Shown: positions 24,356 through 33,932 of the stretch, piece after piece
Position numbering within the stretch: position 1 is the stretch's first letter
Layout: each line of letters opens with the position of its first letter
Assembly (NCBI GenBank): GCA_963784895.1
Contig: CAWATM010000007.1
Location: 186,001 to 250,000 of the forward strand
Source: Gaiellasilicea sp963784895
Lineage (GTDB): Bacteria > Actinomycetota > Thermoleophilia > Gaiellales > Gaiellaceae
Length of the DNA stretch: 64,000 nucleotides
Direction of reading: 5' to 3'
The notes under the pieces: generated by a model
What the model was told of the DNA's origin: nothing
Database searches by the model: none
What the model saw: the letters and a program-made list of their open reading frames with translations, nothing else
Program-made: the position numbers and the translations under genes

Positions 24356-25399
24356 TCAGGTAGGCGAACCGGGCTGACTCAAGCCCGGCTCACGATAGCG
24401 CCGCCAGAAAACGGCGTAGGCGAGGCCGCCGGCCGGGATCGGCAGCCAGAACGAGATCAGCCGGTAGGCAAGTGTCGCCACCGCCGCGGCGGCGCCGGCG
24501 ACTCCGGCGAGGGCGAGCATTCCCGTCAGCCCGGCCTCGACGAAGCCGAGCCCGCCCGGCGTCAGCGGGATCATCCCGAGGAACGCAGCCGCGACGTACG
24601 CGAGCAGGACGAGCGTCGGCTCGGGCTCGGCACCGACGGCGCGGAGGCAGGCGAGCAGCGCGAGGTAGTCGAGCATCGAACGGGAGGCGGCCGCGAGCAC
24701 GGCCGACTTCCACTGGCGGCCGAACGCCACGAGCAGCGAGTCGCGCTCGTGCAGGAGCCGCTCGGGCAGGTCGACCACGTGCGCGTGCCGGCGCACGGTG
24801 CGGTTGAGGCCCAGCGCGGTGAAGCGACCGACGACGCGGAGCGGCCGGTCGTACGCGAAGGCCGCGACACCCGCGGCGAGCATGATCACGAAGAGGCTGA
24901 CGCCGAGGAACGCCGCCTGGGCGAGACCAGGATCGACGGGAGCCCCCGCAAGGATCGCGGGCAGGCTCAGCAGCGGCAGCGCCAGCACGGTGCCGAAGAG
25001 CAGCGCCGAGACGCCTGTGAGCGCGGATGCGATCCGGCCCCTCGGGATGCCGACGCGTGTGAGCATCCGGTACTGGAGTGCCCCTGCCGCCGCCGCCCCG
25101 CCCGGGATGATCTTGCTGAGCGCGTTCCCGGCGAGCTGGGAGAGCGACACCGGCAGCCGGTGCGGCGCGTGCAGAGCGATCCGCTGCAGCTCCCAGACCG
25201 CGAAGAACGAGAGCGTTTCGACGGAGAATGCGATCGCGACCCAGACCGGGTCGAGCTCGAACAGCTCGCGCCAGGAGGTGAAGACCTCGAGCACGCTCGG
25301 CAGGAGGACGTAGAGGGAGACGAGCGAGACGACGAGGAAGAGCCCCTGGCCGGCGAGCCGGCGGCCGCGCCGGCTCCGGACGACGCGCGCGGCTCTCAA
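24356..25399 (-). CDS. Lysylphosphatidylglycerol synthase-type (UPF0104) integral membrane protein
   Basis: This 347-residue protein has about eight hydrophobic spans and no soluble domain. It carries the UPF0104/LPG flippase-like signatures ALSKIIPGGAAAAGALQYRM near the middle of the N-half and GMIPLTPGGLGFVEAGLTGM near the C-terminus. Relatives move or flip lipids, or form the membrane half of MprF. Here no aminoacyl-transferase domain follows. The TTG start (25399) overlaps the preceding TGA (TTGA). A paralog is encoded at 58060-59070. Confidence 0.85.
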   Translation of the reverse strand: MRAARVVRSRRGRRLAGQGLFLVVSLVSLYVLLPSVLEVFTSWRELFELDPVWVAIAFSVETLSFFAVWELQRIALHAPHRLPVSLSQLAGNALSKIIPGGAAAAGALQYRMLTRVGIPRGRIASALTGVSALLFGTVLALPLLSLPAILAGAPVDPGLAQAAFLGVSLFVIMLAAGVAAFAYDRPLRVVGRFTALGLNRTVRRHAHVVDLPERLLHERDSLLVAFGRQWKSAVLAAASRSMLDYLALLACLRAVGAEPEPTLVLLAYVAAAFLGMIPLTPGGLGFVEAGLTGMLALAGVAGAAAAVATLAYRLISFWLPIPAGGLAYAVFWRRYREPGLSQPGSPT

Positions 25400-25728
25400 G
25401 ACGACCAGATCGCCGGGAAGGCGAGCACTGCGACGGCGCCGAGCAGCGCGAGCAGCAGCCCGAGCTTCCAGGGGTCGCCGAACCGGTAGCCGCCGGGGCT
25501 CATCACCTCAGGTTCGCAGGCCTCGCGGCCGGCGTCAGGAACGAGGCGGCCGACCCCACGGGCACGGCTGATCAACCGGCCGAGGGCGAGCGCGAGCAGA
25601 ACGAGCCCGCAGAACCGCATGCGGCCCGCGACGCCCCTCGCGACCACGGCGGCTGGGAGGCGATCCCAGACGAAAACGGCCACGGTCACGCCGAGGATCA
25701 GGAACGGGATCGTCGACTGGCTCAGCAC
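25396..25728 (-). pseudogene. Relic of an SLC13/DASS-type anion permease (large internal deletion)
   Basis: This 110-residue reading frame looks like the two ends of one transporter joined together. Residues 1-35 (MLSQSTIPFLILGVTVAVFV, then WDRLPAAVVARGVAG) match the usual first span of SLC13/DASS permeases. Residues 77-110 (MSPGGYRFGDPWKLGLLLAL, ending LAFPAIWSS) match the family's conserved last span, normally M-x-PGGY-x-F-x-D-x-x-x-x-G. A full protein is about 450-600 residues, so most transport helices are gone, although the frame stays open. It could still be translated, coupled by TTGA to the next gene. A transport role is very unlikely. Confidence 0.6.
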
Positions 25729-25767
25729 CGACCGGAGCGCCTCGTCATCCGCTGACCAGGCCGCTCG

Positions 25768-27438
25768 TCAGTCGTTGTGCACGGGCGCGCCGGGGCCGAG
25801 GGGGATGCCGAGCAGATACCAGGCGACGAAGAAGACCGTCCAGATGATCGACAGGACGACGACGTACGGGAGCATCATCGCGACGACCGTGCCGATGCCG
25901 GCGTCCCTGCGGTAGCGCTGCGCGAAGATGATGATCAACGGGAAGTAGGCCATCAGCGGCGTGACCACGTTGAACGGCGAGTCGCCGACGCGGTAGGCGG
26001 CAAGCACCGTCTGCGGCGCAACGTCGAGCCGCAGGAAGAGTGGGATGAAGATCGGGGCGAGGATGGCCCACTTGGCGATCGCCGCCGGCATGATCAGGTC
26101 GACGAGCATCGTCACGAGGACGAAGCCGATCAGCAGCCACACCACGCCGACGTTGGCCTCCTCGAGCCAGTCGCCGAGCTTCACGGCCGCGACCTGCGCC
26201 ATGTTCGAGAAGTTGAAGTACGCGATGAACTGCGCGATCAGGAGGAACAAGAACAGCAGGCTCGCCAGGCCCGCCCACGACTTCGTGATCGACGCGAGCA
26301 CGTCGTCGCTCGTCCGGATCGTTCCCGCTCCGCGCCCGTAGGCCAGCCCGGCCGCGAAGAAGATGATCGTGATGATCAGGATCAGGCTGTCCATGAACGG
26401 CGAGTCGCCGATGATGTCGCCGGTGACCGGGTCGCGCAGCGGTGCGTCGGGGAGCGCGGTGAGCAGGCCGATCGCGACGAGCACGGCCGCGGTCGCGATC
26501 AGCGCGTAACGGAGACCCTTCGCCTCCGCCTCGGGTGAGACCTCCGGGCCCTTGTCGGCGTCGAGCGACTCGTCGTCGCTCTCGAGTGCCGGGTCATGCT
26601 TGCCGAGGCTTCGCTCGACGATGTACACGGAGATGAGCGTCAGGACGATCGTGACCAGGATCGTCGACGCGATCCCGAAGTAGAGGTTCGCCGCCAGGTC
26701 GATCGACTGCTCCGGGTCGACGAGCGCACTCGCGTCGTTCGTGATTTCGGTCAGGACGCCGTCGAGCGGCGTGATCAGAAAGTTGACGCCGAAGCCGGCG
26801 GCGACGCCCGCGAAGGCGGCGGCCATGCCCGCGAGCGGATTGCGGCCGACGCTCTTGAACGCCGCCGCGCCCAGGGGTATCAGCACGAGGTACCCCGCAT
26901 CCGAGGCAATGCTCGAGAGGACACCGATGAAGATGATGATCGGCGTCAGCATCGCTTCCGACGAGACGTCGACGAGCTTCCGGATCAGCGCTCCGATCAG
27001 TCCGGCGGCCTCGGCGAGGCCGACGCCGATCATCACGACGAGGATGATCGCCACGGCGGCGAAGTTGCGGAAGCTGGCGACGAAAGAGGTGAAGAGGAAC
27101 CGGATTCCGTCTGCGGACAGCAGGCTTTGGATTGCCGCCGTCTCCTCCCGGACCGTGTACTCGCCTTCTTGGACGGACGCGTCCGGCAGGCCGCCCGAAG
27201 GCTGGGTGGAGCCGCCCGGAACCGTCTCCTCGACAGAGATCGGCGGAGGCTCGACGACCTGGTAGGTGACCTTGATGTCCGCCCAGGCGAGCAGGGCAGA
27301 GAGGACGATCACGATCACGCACAGCCAGACGAACAGGATGGCGGGATTCGGCATCTTGTTCCCGCCACGCTCGATCGCGCCGAGGATGCGCTGCATGATC
27401 GGCGTCCCGGCGGGGACCGCTTCCGGTGCGCTCGTCAC
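25768..27438 (-). CDS. AbgT-family p-aminobenzoyl-glutamate transporter
   Basis: This 556-residue polytopic membrane protein starts at GTG 27438 (GTGA overlap with the peptidase gene). Features are IERGGNKMPNPAILFVWLCV at the first span, VVMIGVGLAEAAGLIGALIR, IIIFIGVLSSIASDAGYLVL, PLGAAAFKSVGRNPLAGMAA and the C-terminal DSPFNVVTPLMAYFPLIIIF with the PLMAYFP helix hairpin. AbgT proteins import p-aminobenzoyl-glutamate, and some export sulfonamides. The partner M20 peptidase fused in the same transcript makes import followed by amide cleavage the more likely role. Confidence 0.93.
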   Translation of the reverse strand: MTSAPEAVPAGTPIMQRILGAIERGGNKMPNPAILFVWLCVIVIVLSALLAWADIKVTYQVVEPPPISVEETVPGGSTQPSGGLPDASVQEGEYTVREETAAIQSLLSADGIRFLFTSFVASFRNFAAVAIILVVMIGVGLAEAAGLIGALIRKLVDVSSEAMLTPIIIFIGVLSSIASDAGYLVLIPLGAAAFKSVGRNPLAGMAAAFAGVAAGFGVNFLITPLDGVLTEITNDASALVDPEQSIDLAANLYFGIASTILVTIVLTLISVYIVERSLGKHDPALESDDESLDADKGPEVSPEAEAKGLRYALIATAAVLVAIGLLTALPDAPLRDPVTGDIIGDSPFMDSLILIITIIFFAAGLAYGRGAGTIRTSDDVLASITKSWAGLASLLFLFLLIAQFIAYFNFSNMAQVAAVKLGDWLEEANVGVVWLLIGFVLVTMLVDLIMPAAIAKWAILAPIFIPLFLRLDVAPQTVLAAYRVGDSPFNVVTPLMAYFPLIIIFAQRYRRDAGIGTVVAMMLPYVVVLSIIWTVFFVAWYLLGIPLGPGAPVHND

Positions 27439-28820
27439 GAGCTCACGTTCCTGGGCGCGAAGGTCTCCGCGAGCCGGCTGAAGAACTGGGCCTCGACCGC
27501 TACCGCCTTCTCGAACTCGTCGATCAGAACGCGCTCGTTCGGTGCATGGATGTTGGCGAAGCCGTCGGTCGTGCCCAGCAGCAAGATCTCCGCCTCCGGG
27601 GCGGCTTCCTGAAGGGCGCTGACAAGGGGGATCGAGCCGCCGGTCGCGACGAACGACGGCTCGCTGCCCCAGACCGCCTCGAAGGCGGCGCGCGCGGCGT
27701 CGTAGGCATTGCCGGACGTTTTCGCGGCGAATCCCTTGCCGGTCTCCGCCGGCGTCACCTCGAGCGCGATTCCGAACGGTCGCTGTGCTTCGAGGTGCCG
27801 GACGAGCGCCGCTTGGGCCTGGGCCGGTTCCTGCTCGGGATGGATCCGCAGGTTGAGCTTCGCCCTGGCGTAAGGCACGACCGCGTTCAGCGCCTGGTCG
27901 ACGGGTTGGGCGTCGACGCCGGTGACAGTGAGCGCCGGCCCGGACCACACCCGCTCGCCGAGCCCGCCGGTGCCGAAGAACGGCAACCCCTGCCCGATCT
28001 CGGCCAGCTCGCGAAACTCGTCGTCGCTGTAGGTGGCGCCGGTCCATTCCTCTCGGCGCAGGCCCTCGACCGCCACGTCGCCGCGCTCGTCGTGCAGGCT
28101 CGCAAGAGCGTGCAGCAGCACGACCAGCGCGTCCGGCGCCGCGCCGCCGAACTGGCCGCTGTGCTTCGGGCCGGCGAGCGTCCGCACCTCGACGATCACG
28201 CTCGCCGTGCCGCGCAGCGCGATCGTCAGCGTCGGGACTCCGGGGCGCAGGCTGCCCATGTCGCCGATCACCATCGCGTCGGCGGCGAACAGCTCCGGCT
28301 GCGACGGCGGGTAGGTCGTGAGCGCGCTGCCGATCTCCTCCTGCCCCTCGATCACGAGCTTGATCCCGACCGGAGGCCTGCCCTCCCAGGCGCGCAGCGC
28401 GCCGACGTGCATGAGGATGTTCGACTTCGAGTCGGCCGCGCCGCGGCCGTAGATCGCGCCGTCGCGCTCGGTCGCCTCGAACGGCGGCGACTCCCACTTC
28501 GACTCGTCGCCCGCCGGGACAACGTCGTAGTGGCTGTAGAGAAGCACCGTCGGCGCGCCTGCGGGCGCCGGGATCTCGCCGATGATCACCGGAGCGGTGT
28601 CCGGAAGCTCGAGGTTGTCGACCTTCTCGACGCCGGCGTCGCGGAGGAGCCCGACAATCGCGTCGCGCGCCTCGAGCAGCGCCGGCCTCGTCTCCGCCGG
28701 GTAGCCGGCCGCAGACACGCAGGGGATGGCGACGAGCCGCGCGAGCTCCCGCTTGAGGTACGGCATCAGCGCCCGCACGCTCTCTGCGGTCGGGGTCGTG
28801 CGAACGGTTTCTGGACTCAC
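27435..28820 (-). CDS. M20 family metallopeptidase (dipeptidase/amidohydrolase)
   Basis: This 461-residue cytoplasmic di-zinc hydrolase has ligand motifs VLLYSHYDVVPAGDESKWE (His, Asp), IYGRGAADSKSNILMH (bridging Asp), VIEGQEEIGS (catalytic Glu plus ligand), VIGDMGSLRPG and a C-terminal ANIHAPNERVLIDEFEKAV with the last His. A lid/dimerisation domain separates them. It is of the CNDP-like dipeptidase type rather than AbgA/AbgB. It sits directly upstream of the AbgT-like transporter with a four-base overlap, so p-aminobenzoyl-glutamate or a similar N-acyl amino acid is a reasonable substrate guess. Confidence 0.92.
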   Translation of the reverse strand: MSPETVRTTPTAESVRALMPYLKRELARLVAIPCVSAAGYPAETRPALLEARDAIVGLLRDAGVEKVDNLELPDTAPVIIGEIPAPAGAPTVLLYSHYDVVPAGDESKWESPPFEATERDGAIYGRGAADSKSNILMHVGALRAWEGRPPVGIKLVIEGQEEIGSALTTYPPSQPELFAADAMVIGDMGSLRPGVPTLTIALRGTASVIVEVRTLAGPKHSGQFGGAAPDALVVLLHALASLHDERGDVAVEGLRREEWTGATYSDDEFRELAEIGQGLPFFGTGGLGERVWSGPALTVTGVDAQPVDQALNAVVPYARAKLNLRIHPEQEPAQAQAALVRHLEAQRPFGIALEVTPAETGKGFAAKTSGNAYDAARAAFEAVWGSEPSFVATGGSIPLVSALQEAAPEAEILLLGTTDGFANIHAPNERVLIDEFEKAVAVEAQFFSRLAETFAPRNVSS

Positions 28821-28867
28821 ACCTGGGCTCCCGTCTGTGGCGCGACCCCTCGCAACACTCGGTTCCC

Positions 28868-29713
28868 CTAGTCAACACCGTCCGCATGCGGACGCGCAAC
28901 CTGGGTCGGGCCGGCGGCCGCCTCCGCACCGACGATCGCCGCGGCGATGATCACGAGCGCGGTCACGAAGAGCCAGCTGACGAAGGTGAAGGTGACGCCG
29001 ATCAGACCGTAGAGCTCGGCCGCGCGTTCGATCGTCCCCGGCAGGTACAGCACCGAGGCCGCAGACAGTGCGGAGAGAGCGACTCCGGCGACGACCGCGC
29101 TCGGCAGCAGGCGCCGCCAGGTGATCCGGCCGCCGAGCAGCAGATAGGGCGTCCAGACCCAGAGCACCGTCGAGGTGAGCACGGCCACGACGACGCCGAG
29201 CCCGGCCACGTCGAGATCCTGCAGCGCGTTCCGGATCGGGACGACGACCGCCACCCACAGGGCGAAGGCGCCGATCCAGGTCAGCGCCCGCAGGATCCCC
29301 CGCGGCCCCTCGCTCGGAAGCCCCCAGATCCGCTCGAAGGTCCGCTGGATCATCCGGCCGAGGCTGACGGACGTGATGATCAGCGCGACGAGACCAACGA
29401 CGCTGACCGCGCCGCGGACGTCGGACGGCGTCGCGAAGAGCTGGCGCATCGCGCGGGCCGACGCTCCCTCGAGCTCGAAGCGGTCGACCATTCGCTCGCC
29501 GAAGCTCTCCCCGGCCGGCGAGAGCGCCGACGCGACCATCGCCAGCGGGATCACGGCGATGAAGGCGCGCGAGGCGAGCGCGAGCGCCCGGTCGACGCTC
29601 TCGAGCTCGATGAAGCGGTAGATGCAGCGTCCGACGAACGAGCGGTCGAGGAAGGCGACGGCGCGCTCGCGCGCGTCGAGTGCCAGCTTCCGCGCTCGAG
29701 AGTCGTCGGGCAT
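28868..29713 (-). CDS. YihY/BrkB-like integral membrane protein
   Basis: This 281-residue protein (ATG 29713, MPDDSRARKLALDARERAVA) has about six membrane spans. It shows the BrkB/YihY features: an N-terminal amphipathic segment, SRAFIAVIPLAMVASALSPA, a central GAVSVVGLVALIITSVSLGR with RMIQRTFERIWGLP, and a late GLIGVTFTFVSWLFVTALVI. The family was once called ribonuclease BN in error, and its real activity is unknown. The gene is divergent from the LuxR-type regulator, 49 bp away. Confidence 0.85.
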   Translation of the reverse strand: MPDDSRARKLALDARERAVAFLDRSFVGRCIYRFIELESVDRALALASRAFIAVIPLAMVASALSPAGESFGERMVDRFELEGASARAMRQLFATPSDVRGAVSVVGLVALIITSVSLGRMIQRTFERIWGLPSEGPRGILRALTWIGAFALWVAVVVPIRNALQDLDVAGLGVVVAVLTSTVLWVWTPYLLLGGRITWRRLLPSAVVAGVALSALSAASVLYLPGTIERAAELYGLIGVTFTFVSWLFVTALVIIAAAIVGAEAAAGPTQVARPHADGVD

Positions 29714-29762
29714 CGCCTGCCTCGACACTACCGCGGCTCCGGCGGCGCAGAATGTGCGAGAC

Positions 29763-32516
29763 GTGTCCGCATCGGTTCGGCACCTTGTCGGCCGGGATGA
29801 CGAGCTGGAAGCCGTCGTCCGGCTGCTCGACGCCCCCGCGCTGCTTCCCCGTGCCGTCGTCCTGGCGGGGGAGGCCGGGATCGGTAAGACGACGTTGTGG
29901 CTGGCCGGCGTCGAGGCCGCGGTCACCCGCGGCTACCGCGTCCTGACCTCCCGGCCTTCCGAGGCCGAGACCCAGTTCGCATTCGCGGGCGTGGGCGACC
30001 TCCTCGGCGACGTCGCCGAGAACGTGCTGGCGGAGCTGCCGCCGATCCAGCGGCGGGCGCTCGAGGGGGCGCTGCTGCTCGGGGAGTCGGAGCTACCCGT
30101 CGACGAGCGCGCAGTGGCGGCCGCCTTCCTCGGCGCGCTGCGGCTGCTCGCGGGCGGCAGTCCGCTCTGCGTCGCGGTCGACGACGTCCAGTGGCTGGAC
30201 GCAGCGTCGCTGACGGCGATTCGCTACGCGCTCGCCCGCCTCGACCGCGAGCCGATCGCGACGCTCCTCGCAGTCCGCGGCGACGTGCCGGCCTGGCTCC
30301 CGCGTGCGGTTCCGGACGAGCCGCTGCAGAGGGTCGACCTCGACGGCCTGAGCGTCGGCGCCCTCCAAGAGCTCCTGCGCGCCCGCCTCGACGCGAGGTT
30401 CCCGAGGCCGACGCTGATCAGGATCTGGGAGACCTCGGGCGGCAACCCGTTCTTCGCCCTCGAGCTCGCGGACGCTCTCAAGCGACGAGGCGGAACGCTC
30501 GCGCTCGGGGAAGAGCTCCCGATCCCGGCGAGCCTCGACGAGCTCCTCCACGCGCGCATCGACGGCCTCGGCGGCGCAGCGCTCGAGGTCGCGCGCGCCG
30601 TGGCGGCGGTCGCCGACCCGACCGTAACGCTCGTGGAGACGGCGGTCGGGCCTGGCTTCGACCGCGGGCTCGCCGAGGCGCTCGACGCGAGGATCCTCGA
30701 CCTCGACGGCGAGCGCCTGCGCTTCACCCATCCGCTGCTCGGATCCGCCGTGGTCGCGCGCCAGACACCTGCACGCCGAAGATCGCTGCACGCGCGCATG
30801 GCCGAGATCGTCCCGTCAACCGAGGAGCGGGCGCGCCAGCTCGCGCTGGCGACGGCGAAGCCGGACGCCGAAGTCGCCTCGATCCTGGCCGAAGCCGCGC
30901 GCGTGACCCAGAGTCGCGGCGCGCCGGCGGCTGCCGCGGAACTGGCGGAACAGGCGTTTCGACTGACTCCGCCTGAAGCAGCCGCCGACGCCCGGAGGCG
31001 CCTCCTCGCCGCCGCCGACCTGCACGCTCACATCGGCAACACCGAGCGCGCAGTCGGCGCTCCTCGAAGCTGCGCTGGCCAACGGCCGCGGCGGGCAACG
31101 AGCGAGCCGATGTTCTGATGCATCTCGCCCACGTCCATGTCAGCACGCCGGCCTCCGTAGCGCTCTACCGCGAGGCCCTCACGGAAGCCGACGACGACGC
31201 GCTGCAGGCCGAGATCCATTTGAGCCTCGCCTCGCTGATGCGCTTCAGCGACGGTGTCGAGCGTCGGCCTCCAGCACGGAGAACTCGCGGTGCTCGCGGC
31301 CGCGCGTGTCGGCGACCCCAGACTTCGCTGCCGCGCTCTGACGGCACATGGGCTCCTGCACTTCAACACCGGGCGGGGGATACCGCTCGCTGAAATGGAG
31401 GAAGCACTGTCGCTGGAGCGATCGCTACCCGATTCGCCGCTCGACGGTGGCCCGACCTCGGTCTTCGGCCACCACCTCTGGTGGTCAGGGGACGTCGACC
31501 GGGCACGCACGCTATTCGAGGAGCTGCTGCAGGACGTGGCCACCCGGGACGATGCCCGGAAAGAGGCGGAGCCCTTGTGGTTCCTCAGCTTCCTCGAGTG
31601 GCGGGCGGGGAACTGGAAGGCGTCCGACGAGCACGCGATCGCCTTCCTGGAACTCCAGTCCCAGTTCGGCGACGTGCCGCCGCCCGGCGAGCTGCCCGCC
31701 GCCGTCGTCGCAGCTCATCTGGGGCGGGTCGACGAGGCGCGCGCTCGCGCGGAACGCGCAATCGCCAGAGCCGAGGCCGGAGGAATCCGCGTCGCCCAGT
31801 CGGGCCACGGCTGGGTGCTCGGGTTCCTGGAGCTCTCGCTCGGCGACGCGTCCGCCGCGCTCGTGCACCTGAGACGATCGCACGAGCTCCGCCGCGACTT
31901 CGCGCTCGAACCAGGCATGCGGCTCGAACTCGGAGATCTGCTGGAGGCGCTGGTCACAGCGGGCGAGCTCGACGAAGCGGACGAGATTCTCGCGACGTGG
32001 CACGAGCGTGCCGACCGCCTCGACCGAGCCTGGCTGCTCGCGATCCTCGCCCGCTGCCGCGGCCTCGTCCTCGCTGCCCGCGGCGACCTCGACGCAGCCT
32101 TCGAGAGCTTCGAGCAGGCCCTCGCCGAGCATGCGCGCAGCACCGACCCGTTCCACGAGGCGCGGACGCTGCTCGCCCTCGGTCGCACGCAACGGCGAGC
32201 GAAGAAGCGCGGCGCCGCCCGCGCGACGCTCGAAGACGCGCTCGCACGCTTCGAGCGGCTCGGGGCGCCGCTTTGGGCGGAGCAGACCCGGGCCGAGCTG
32301 GCCCGGATCGGCGGCCGTGCGCCATCGCGTGGCGAGCTGACGGAGGCCGAGTCCCGGATCGCCGCGCTCGTCGCCGAGGGCCGAACGAACCGTGAAGTCG
32401 CGGCGGCCCTCTTCCTCACCGAGCACTCCGTCGAGACCGCATTGACGCGCATCTACCGCAAGCTCGGCGTCCGCTCCCGCGCCGAGCTCACGCGCCTCCT
32501 CTCCGCAAACAGCTGA
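29763..32516 (+). pseudogene. LuxR-family ATPase transcriptional regulator (MalT/LAL type), three frameshifts
   Basis: The GTG at 29763 opens MSASVRHLVGRDDELEAVVR. Walker A is VVLAGEAGIGKTTLWLAG and Walker B is LCVAVDDVQWLDAASLTAIR. Then come a TPR-rich middle and a C-terminal LuxR helix-turn-helix, LTEAESRIAALVAEGRTNRE, ending TALTRIYRKLGVRSRAELTR. The complete protein would be about 917 residues. The coding sense moves one base at about 31050, 31090 and 31256, with clearly coding text between (LLEAALANG, then VLMHLAHVHVSTPASVALYR). The three shifts add up to a whole codon. The ends are well preserved, which favours sequence error. A recent pseudogene cannot be excluded. Confidence 0.82.
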
Positions 32517-32594
32517 GGTTTCCGGCTTTCGCCGTGCTCGGTCCGGGGCGAGCCTGTCTCCGCACGCAAACCCGAATCGAGGAGGAGGATTGCA

Positions 32595-33875
32595 GTGATC
32601 AAGCTACGACTCGGCATCTCGGCGACGCTGGCTGCGGTCGCCGTGCTCGCGCTGGGGCCGACGACGTCGTCGTCGGCGCCGGGCGAGAACGCCGTCGTCC
32701 ATTGGAGCGGTGTAGCTGCGAGTGCGATCGTGGTCGGGCGGGCTCCGGCCAGCAGCGCTGTGCTGGGCGGCATGGTTCACGGCGCCATGTACGACGCGGT
32801 TGCGGCGGTCGAAGGAGGTCTGAAGCCGTTCGCGACCGGCGTCAAGGCGCCGCCGGGTGCGTCGGTGGATGCTGCCGTCGCGCAGGCGGCACGCGATGTT
32901 CTCGTCGCCCGCGTGCCCGGCCAGGCCACGAACGTCCAGATCGCGTACGACGCCTACATGGCGTCGATTCCGGACGGACAAGCGAAGGACGGCGGCAAGG
33001 CTGTCGGCACCGCCGCGGCGGCCGGGATGCTCGCGATGCGGACCGGCGACCGCTTCGACGATCCGAACGTGTACGTGCAGCCGACGCCGGGGCCCGGTGT
33101 GTTCGAGCCGATCGCGCCGACGCCGCCGGTGGATCCGAAGCTCGCCTTCGTGCGGCCGTTCACCTACGAGTCTCCCTCGGACTATCGTCCGGGCGGTCCG
33201 CCCGAGCTGACGAGCAAGCGGTACGCCAACGACGTGGCCGAGCTGCAGGCCTACGGCCGCGTCAACAGCACCGTTCGGACTGCGTTGCAGACGGAGACCG
33301 TCCGCTTCCACACCGAGCAGACGTTCTTCCAGTTCAACCGGACCTTGCGTGAGCTGGCCGTAGCTCGCGGCCTCGACCTGCGCGAGTCGGCGCGGCTGCT
33401 CGGCTACGTCAACGTCGCGACCGCGGACACGATGATCGCCTGCTGGGAGGCGAAGTACCACTACATGTTCTGGCGGCCGAACCACGCGATCCAGCGGGCC
33501 GACACGGACGGGAACCCGGCCACCTCGCCCGACGCGACGTGGTTGCCGCTGATCGTCGGCAACCACCCGGAGTACCCCTCCGGCCACGGTTGCTACACCG
33601 GAGCGGTGACCGAGTCGCTGCGGAACTACTTCGGGACGAAACGCGTCAAGCTCGTGATCACGAGCCTGGCCCCCGGGGCCGGACCGCCACGGACGTTCGA
33701 GAACCTGGACGAGCTCGTCGTCGACGTCGAGAACGCACGCGTCTGGGGCGGCCTCCACTACCGCACGACGATGACCGACACAGCCAAGTACTTCCCGCGG
33801 ATCGCACGCGACATCGGTCGGCGGCACTTCCTCGATGGGCGCGGGCCCCACGACGACCCCAGCCTCGGCGGCTAG
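32595..33875 (+). CDS. Secreted vanadium haloperoxidase / PAP2-type phosphatase family protein
   Basis: This 426-residue protein is exported by a signal peptide (residues 1-28). The GTG start follows GAGGAGGAGG. The C-terminal half has the acid phosphatase/vanadium haloperoxidase active site in order: Lys/Arg region YHYMFWRPNHAIQRADTD, EYPSGHGCYTGAVTESLRNY (PSGH) and VWGGLHYRTTMTDT (G-x-HYR). These bind vanadate in haloperoxidases or phosphate in PAP2 enzymes. The long N-terminal helical region (about residues 45-200) is typical of the haloperoxidase side of the family. Halide preference, or true phosphatase activity, cannot be told from sequence. Confidence 0.87.
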   Translation: MIKLRLGISATLAAVAVLALGPTTSSSAPGENAVVHWSGVAASAIVVGRAPASSAVLGGMVHGAMYDAVAAVEGGLKPFATGVKAPPGASVDAAVAQAARDVLVARVPGQATNVQIAYDAYMASIPDGQAKDGGKAVGTAAAAGMLAMRTGDRFDDPNVYVQPTPGPGVFEPIAPTPPVDPKLAFVRPFTYESPSDYRPGGPPELTSKRYANDVAELQAYGRVNSTVRTALQTETVRFHTEQTFFQFNRTLRELAVARGLDLRESARLLGYVNVATADTMIACWEAKYHYMFWRPNHAIQRADTDGNPATSPDATWLPLIVGNHPEYPSGHGCYTGAVTESLRNYFGTKRVKLVITSLAPGAGPPRTFENLDELVVDVENARVWGGLHYRTTMTDTAKYFPRIARDIGRRHFLDGRGPHDDPSLGG

Positions 33876-33889
33876 GCGGCGTGGGAGGA

Positions 33890-33920
33890 GACGGAGGGTG
33901 GACATCGTCCACCCTCCGTC
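33890..33920 (+). terminator. Strong hairpin between haloperoxidase and DUF4242 genes
   Basis: There is a perfect 14-bp inverted repeat (arms 33890-33903 and 33907-33920) with a three-base ATC loop, starting 14 bases after the haloperoxidase stop. No T-tract follows. The ribosome site of the next gene (GGGAGG, 33922-33927) begins two bases after the stem. It may end transcription of the upstream gene, stabilise its 3' end, or influence translation of the downstream gene. Confidence 0.65.
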
Positions 33921-33932
33921 CCGGGAGGTCAC

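Noticed and set aside
24369..24388. 7-bp hairpin taken at first as a terminator
   Set aside because: It lies inside the coding region of the UPF0104 gene and encodes part of its C-terminus, so it is best explained by coding sequence.
25768..28929. A 1053-codon minus-strand frame suggesting a peptidase-AbgT fusion
   Set aside because: The upstream half is an out-of-frame read of the M20 peptidase. That peptidase has its own intact frame 27435-28820, overlapping AbgT by only four bases.
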